28,096 bases of DNA from a virus. The notes under the pieces are model-generated. The model worked only from the letters and a program-made list of their open reading frames with translations. It did no database searches and was not told where the DNA came from. The stretch is taken from IMG/VR virus record IMGVR_UViG_3300030060_004231, positions 1 to 28,096 of that record. One strand, 5' to 3'. A program made the position numbers and the translations under genes. Shown piece by piece: positions 26,301-28,096 of this stretch (positions within the stretch are counted from its first letter, which is position 1; each line of letters opens with the position of its first letter).

Positions 26301-28096
26301 TTAATGGAAGAAGGTTATACTTTTGATTTTAAAGATTTTGTTAATGTAAGAGGTGGTACTGAAGGTCCTTTGTTACAAAAAATGAAAAACCAAATAAGCA
26401 AGTATGGCCCTAGCAATGTGTTTGTGTTAACAGCTCGTATGCAAGAAAGTGACACTGCAATACACGGTTGGTTAAAAACTCAAGGTATAAACATACCTAT
26501 GGAAAATATAACGGGGCTGGGTAACAGTACTGGTGAAGCAAAAGCTCTTTGGATGTTAAACAAATTTGCAGAAGGTTATAACGACATGTATTTTGTTGAT
26601 GATGCGCTACCAAATGTAAAGGCTGTTAAAAATATATTAGATCAGTTAGATATAAAGTCTAAAGTTGTACAAGCAAAAATTAATTTTAGTGAAGGTCTGA
26701 GTGGTGATTTTAACAATATACTAGAAGATCTTAGCGGTATAGACGCTAACAAAAGATTTAGCGCTGTAAAAGGTAGGAAAAGAGGTAGAGATAAAGGTAA
26801 GTTTAGATTTTTTATACCACCATCGCATGAGGATTTTGTAGGTTTATTATACAATTTTTTAGGCAAAGGTGAGCAAGGTAATAGACATAGAGACTTTTTT
26901 GAAAAATCTTTAATAAGACCTTTAAACAGAGCTTTTAGAGAATTAAATGCTGCTAAACAAGCTATAGCAAATGATTTTAAAAACTTAAAAAAACTAAATC
27001 CTGAAGTAAAAAAACGACTAAACGAAAGTATAAAAGAAACAAAAGACGATTATACTTATGCGGATGCTATAAGAGTTTATTTGTGGAATAAAGCTGGTTA
27101 TGATATACCTGGTTTAAGCAAGTCTGATCAAGATTTATTAGTCGCTATAGTTAGAAACGACCAAGCAATGAGATCTTTTGCAGAAGCTGTTAATACTATA
27201 TCAAGGCAAAAAAATTATGTTAAGCCAACTGAAGAGTGGGAAATTGGTGATATAAGAACTGACTTAATACAAGCTACTGACGGAGTTAATAGAGAGCCAT
27301 TTTTTGTAGATTTCAATAATAATGTCAATGAAATATTTAGTAAAGAAAACTTAAACAAGATAGAAGCTATTTACGGTGAAAACGTAAGAGAAGCTTTAGA
27401 AGATATGATCTTTAGAATTAGTACTGGAACTAGAAGACCAACAGGTACTAATAAACAAGTAAATAGATTTTTAGATTATTTACAAGCTTCTATTGGTGGT
27501 GTAATGTTTTTTAACATGAGGTCGTCTATATTACAGCAATTATCTATTGTTAACTTTTTAAATTTTGAAGACAACAATATATTTGCCGCGGCTAAAGCAT
27601 TTGCAAATCAAAAACAATATTGGAAAGACTGGAGCATGATATTTAACTCTGACATGTTAAAGCAAAGACGTGGCGGTTTAACAATGGATGTTAATTACCA
27701 AGATATAGCTAGTTACGCTGCTCAATCAAAACAACCTATTAGAGCTATAATAAAAAGATTATTAGCTTTAGGATTTACGCCAACTCAAATATCTGATAGT
27801 ATGGCTATTGCTTCTGGTGGTGCAACTTTCTACAGAAATAGAGTTAATAAATATTTAAGTGAAGGGCTAAGTCAAAAAGAAGCAGAGACAAAAGCTTTTG
27901 AAGATTTTCAAATAGTAGCAGAGTCTACGCAGCAATCAGCAAGACCTGATATGACTTCGTCTCAACAAAACTCTGTACTAGGTTGGTTTATATTAGGTTT
28001 CCAAAACGTTACGTCACAGTACAATAGAATAATTAAAAAATCTGGTAGTGATCTTATAAATAGAAGAATATCTCCACCTTACACAGATCAAAGAAC
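20388..28096 (+). CDS. Giant polyvalent virion protein, >2569 aa (3' truncated by window edge)
   Basis: The frame runs from the ATG at 20388 to the window end with no stop: 2569 full codons, already about 290 kDa. I read it codon by codon. Order of parts: a charged N-terminal region (1-500); hydrophobic Gly/Ala-rich stretches (about 520-565, 620-720) around IEYLEEAFTQVGHNL; a helical coiled coil (about 738-898); a zincin-type motif HELMH (999-1003); a long region of unknown function with FEHAMPATAAYLYLM (1783-1797); a full HAD-phosphatase motif set (1932-2080); a basic linker GRKRGRDKGKF; and a helical C-terminal region including MRSSILQQLSIVNFLNFED and SVLGWFILGFQNVTSQYN, resembling domains repeatedly found at the end of phage polyvalent proteins. 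Such proteins are thought to be packaged and delivered with the DNA. Which activities work is unknown. The start lies 8 bases after the preceding stop. Confidence 0.82.
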   Translation, partial: MPQYKIGENVFDEKTIIIGAQEESLSVDEYVKKYDIEVDGVPTLESQITRSPKTPKEATQSAFVIKNSIDKDNPAVKKVLAEKYFDLENMERPRSETKREGKPFPIPGISAIPYFKSLEYDFKNDYETDLKNHFATKVPFAGPDKYEAYNRYRETGEFDLSLVSSAEIIAAVKEEQKRQMQLYIADIDNEAIRKVAAANLMDGVFDDMDATAVNPKTGNLWVDEYTTALTEDRETLYPEDFGVFDFDEKKKKALVSGTLNQVAPLSGIYGDAFFNVASGAKERRAAQTQIYKNQGKANIVLKNYLDFKINEILTLKANYQEATNDFNNVVTTEYIPEVEKLVGEISDLNLKPTSSEQDKSRGLALYTQYESVLNEYRTALNNQKLAAASINLTSENFLETTAKLDDTQFVAQAFMLDYSMDGGMSLSMEKGLVDMIGLGVKALDYLEEIPEFLINYTTNFARLKEDIDIEFFGNIHKNKVISYQESLQQYTEAARPLNIRWQDVKFSGPGANFGEAANQLFANNVFSIGSALTYGGVIKLGGKAVVAPATTYLTRLFFGLEGGAKLAEMEIGQKNAQSAIDFYMGELANATTEDQRLAINKQIDLALKQLNYTEFQKAFSAITYGGIAAYMEKFGTMSYVQKLALLSKSDITGITIGSALRGAGGFGYNTGIEYLEEAFTQVGHNLVDYGVLGENKSLIEGIDAEFNMNVLFSTMAIQGPSIAGNVYNAVRSEISTAQEIKENQKRSAAFAEIAKQIEVLRGKRTRTVDGRIVEGEKTDMELYLESEAMRLLREAQVQDAELFADVSNMSNKDIFALFEAQRKKREKKERAMRIGSAQSGQKYNKTAANKIKAIQQEIDDIDQEISELRSKTKKDQKQQVDNVIKQLEEVGKQTKAKAEDYFFFGKFYESVSMTLGLGGSVIKAKTAQEALEILKEKGATEEQLLQYELGFRKREFGGREANASFFGNDIIAVEENVINNIVLSSTTYEKSAMAFSVFHELMHLNDSKVKLFEDIEMRGINDAVITDVENLIKEIQSSNPEVYNRILNRLNNYKAKGSDVYLRELTPLLAELQDAGLINEGRSLSVSLKLLLNSAINKYFGGKQPMYFKFNSAQDINAYVASFRQGVRDNNLIVAGTTPEGDPIFSEATQRTPEKLIRQIKKLSKLPNFKDNPQYRKDYAELLAQYNALALTAIKFDDRVGDIPRKNVVSALSVYLPGLIKRFTPTNPKTGKKRKFSTFVTANIKPKDDTIYEQAKIQAIRDSVKLDDPNVKDVAGDINDTANTQQTFVQKIDMFEDFSIVSTKSNDIKSKIKVKEGQTFKEVIDNNAGQVGEIIFDIAADKIMKGGANLSLVTKYQEGMPVPAEGQSIQRVFNAGENASKYIKTLPLLNVTRKTADINKIGENIDVPRDIYGRAIGIKGLVMDYFYEDYVDPRATSTDRAVKRDAETSPGGRSLGLSTQTPVKILKPEFRNPTPQTIEKFKQDLGITPKNQPNIYNRDIGQFLKSNAKALSIGVSLSGAQRKLEQAGAAKTDIAKVTTAQGRAAFSEAFIEVDGLMIKNTLELEQKGIDKVLEARGQGKSFDLTTDAGRENFLEAMPKHLFPTMPKEFWIKDGIDVFTASNKNYGVSMSEFKKDGTRNPDYDKAKAEAYMKFRDDVRTLAQNTDDSVFGKPVEIKNEKGKVIQKANWDIVKNYGTIFGTKISYRTKLADTKRINKWNKDIALIHRVMWERFNTAITEDETGGAAIAIGTYLKLTANDKKSWHRLGAQIAGYSLKITGDKIEFEHAMPATAAYLYLMNSILDDRVDFKAGYDLVIKNYKLIVLDKAMDKKLTKARTARGYSLQKRMPDNWSVLDNNWWERYFNEIVFNTDGVGIDPNSIVALDGKTTFAKMFNVNAKGANKALFSESTQRQNFSNAATQARGYNKNTKSRGMSTFDFDETLIIDGKNFITATKGNDVIKISSGQWPIQGPKLMEEGYTFDFKDFVNVRGGTEGPLLQKMKNQISKYGPSNVFVLTARMQESDTAIHGWLKTQGINIPMENITGLGNSTGEAKALWMLNKFAEGYNDMYFVDDALPNVKAVKNILDQLDIKSKVVQAKINFSEGLSGDFNNILEDLSGIDANKRFSAVKGRKRGRDKGKFRFFIPPSHEDFVGLLYNFLGKGEQGNRHRDFFEKSLIRPLNRAFRELNAAKQAIANDFKNLKKLNPEVKKRLNESIKETKDDYTYADAIRVYLWNKAGYDIPGLSKSDQDLLVAIVRNDQAMRSFAEAVNTISRQKNYVKPTEEWEIGDIRTDLIQATDGVNREPFFVDFNNNVNEIFSKENLNKIEAIYGENVREALEDMIFRISTGTRRPTGTNKQVNRFLDYLQASIGGVMFFNMRSSILQQLSIVNFLNFEDNNIFAAAKAFANQKQYWKDWSMIFNSDMLKQRRGGLTMDVNYQDIASYAAQSKQPIRAIIKRLLALGFTPTQISDSMAIASGGATFYRNRVNKYLSEGLSQKEAETKAFEDFQIVAESTQQSARPDMTSSQQNSVLGWFILGFQNVTSQYNRIIKKSGSDLINRRISPPYTDQR
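23382..23396 (+). other. Zincin-type HELMH motif within the giant protein
   Basis: Codons 999-1003 read H-E-L-M-H, preceded by a hydrophobic helix (SAMAFSVF) and followed by LNDSKVKLFED. A strand with NDIIAVEENV lies about 30 residues upstream, as in phage-borne metallopeptidase domains, where a strand precedes the HExxH helix. The two His residues and Glu are the expected zinc ligands and catalytic base. The third ligand is not certain; acidic residues downstream are candidates. A five-residue motif can occur by chance, but the helical context supports it. Confidence 0.6.
26181..26640 (+). other. HAD-superfamily phosphatase-like domain within the giant protein
   Basis: All four motifs occur in order. 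Motif I is STFDFDETLI with D1936 (nucleophile) and D1938 (acid/base). Motif II is VFVLTAR with T2015. Motif III is a Lys (K2052) in GNSTGEAKALW. Motif IV is MYFVDDALPN with D2071 and D2072. Spacing suits a small HAD with a short cap. TAR-containing motif II and a DD motif IV are typical of HADs acting on nucleotides or polynucleotide 3' phosphates, but the substrate cannot be read here. Confidence 0.85.

Overview
The window is a single, unbroken block of virion genes from a tailed double-stranded DNA phage. All genes lie on the + strand, are tightly packed (gaps of 1 to about 70 bases) and are AT-rich. Both ends are cut inside genes: the left end inside the large terminase, the right end inside a giant protein whose frame is open for 2569 codons without a stop. 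There is no stretch over 300 bases without a gene. I saw no tRNA, CRISPR array, integrase, replication gene or lysis gene.

Host: start codons are preceded by A/T-rich leaders with essentially no Shine-Dalgarno sequence, as in Bacteroidota (flavobacteria). Two proteins carry Cys-bounded 'GC(T/M)(D/N)P..L.(Y/F)DPLA' repeats that are common in marine Bacteroidota and marine phages. Together with the low GC this suggests a short-tailed phage of a marine flavobacterium, of the type seen in marine metagenomes, with virion proteins resembling those of crAss-like phages. Host and family are inferences from recalled family resemblance; no database search was possible.

Layout. 1-6.5 kb: head genes (terminase C-terminal part, portal, acidic putative scaffold, major capsid protein), closed by a strong UUCG-loop terminator. 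6.6-9.5 kb: a 269-aa protein of unknown role, a UACG-loop hairpin, a 225-aa probable connector/ring protein and a 477-aa P22 gp4-like adaptor. 9.5-15.1 kb: a 1839-aa tail stabilisation/'muzzle'-type protein ending in polyproline linkers and GC-DP repeats. 15.1-18.3 kb: three beta-rich or small structural proteins, probably tail or head appendages. 18.3-28.1 kb: a probable ejection (internal virion) module of a 233-aa Gln/Ala-rich protein, a 441-aa protein and the start of a >2569-aa polyvalent protein with hydrophobic segments, a coiled coil, a zincin-type HELMH motif and a complete HAD-phosphatase motif set.

The genes read as an assembly line: packaging motor and portal, scaffold and shell, neck/adaptor rings, tail tip and adhesive parts, then proteins carried inside the virion and likely delivered with the DNA. 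The most unusual element is the giant multi-domain protein.
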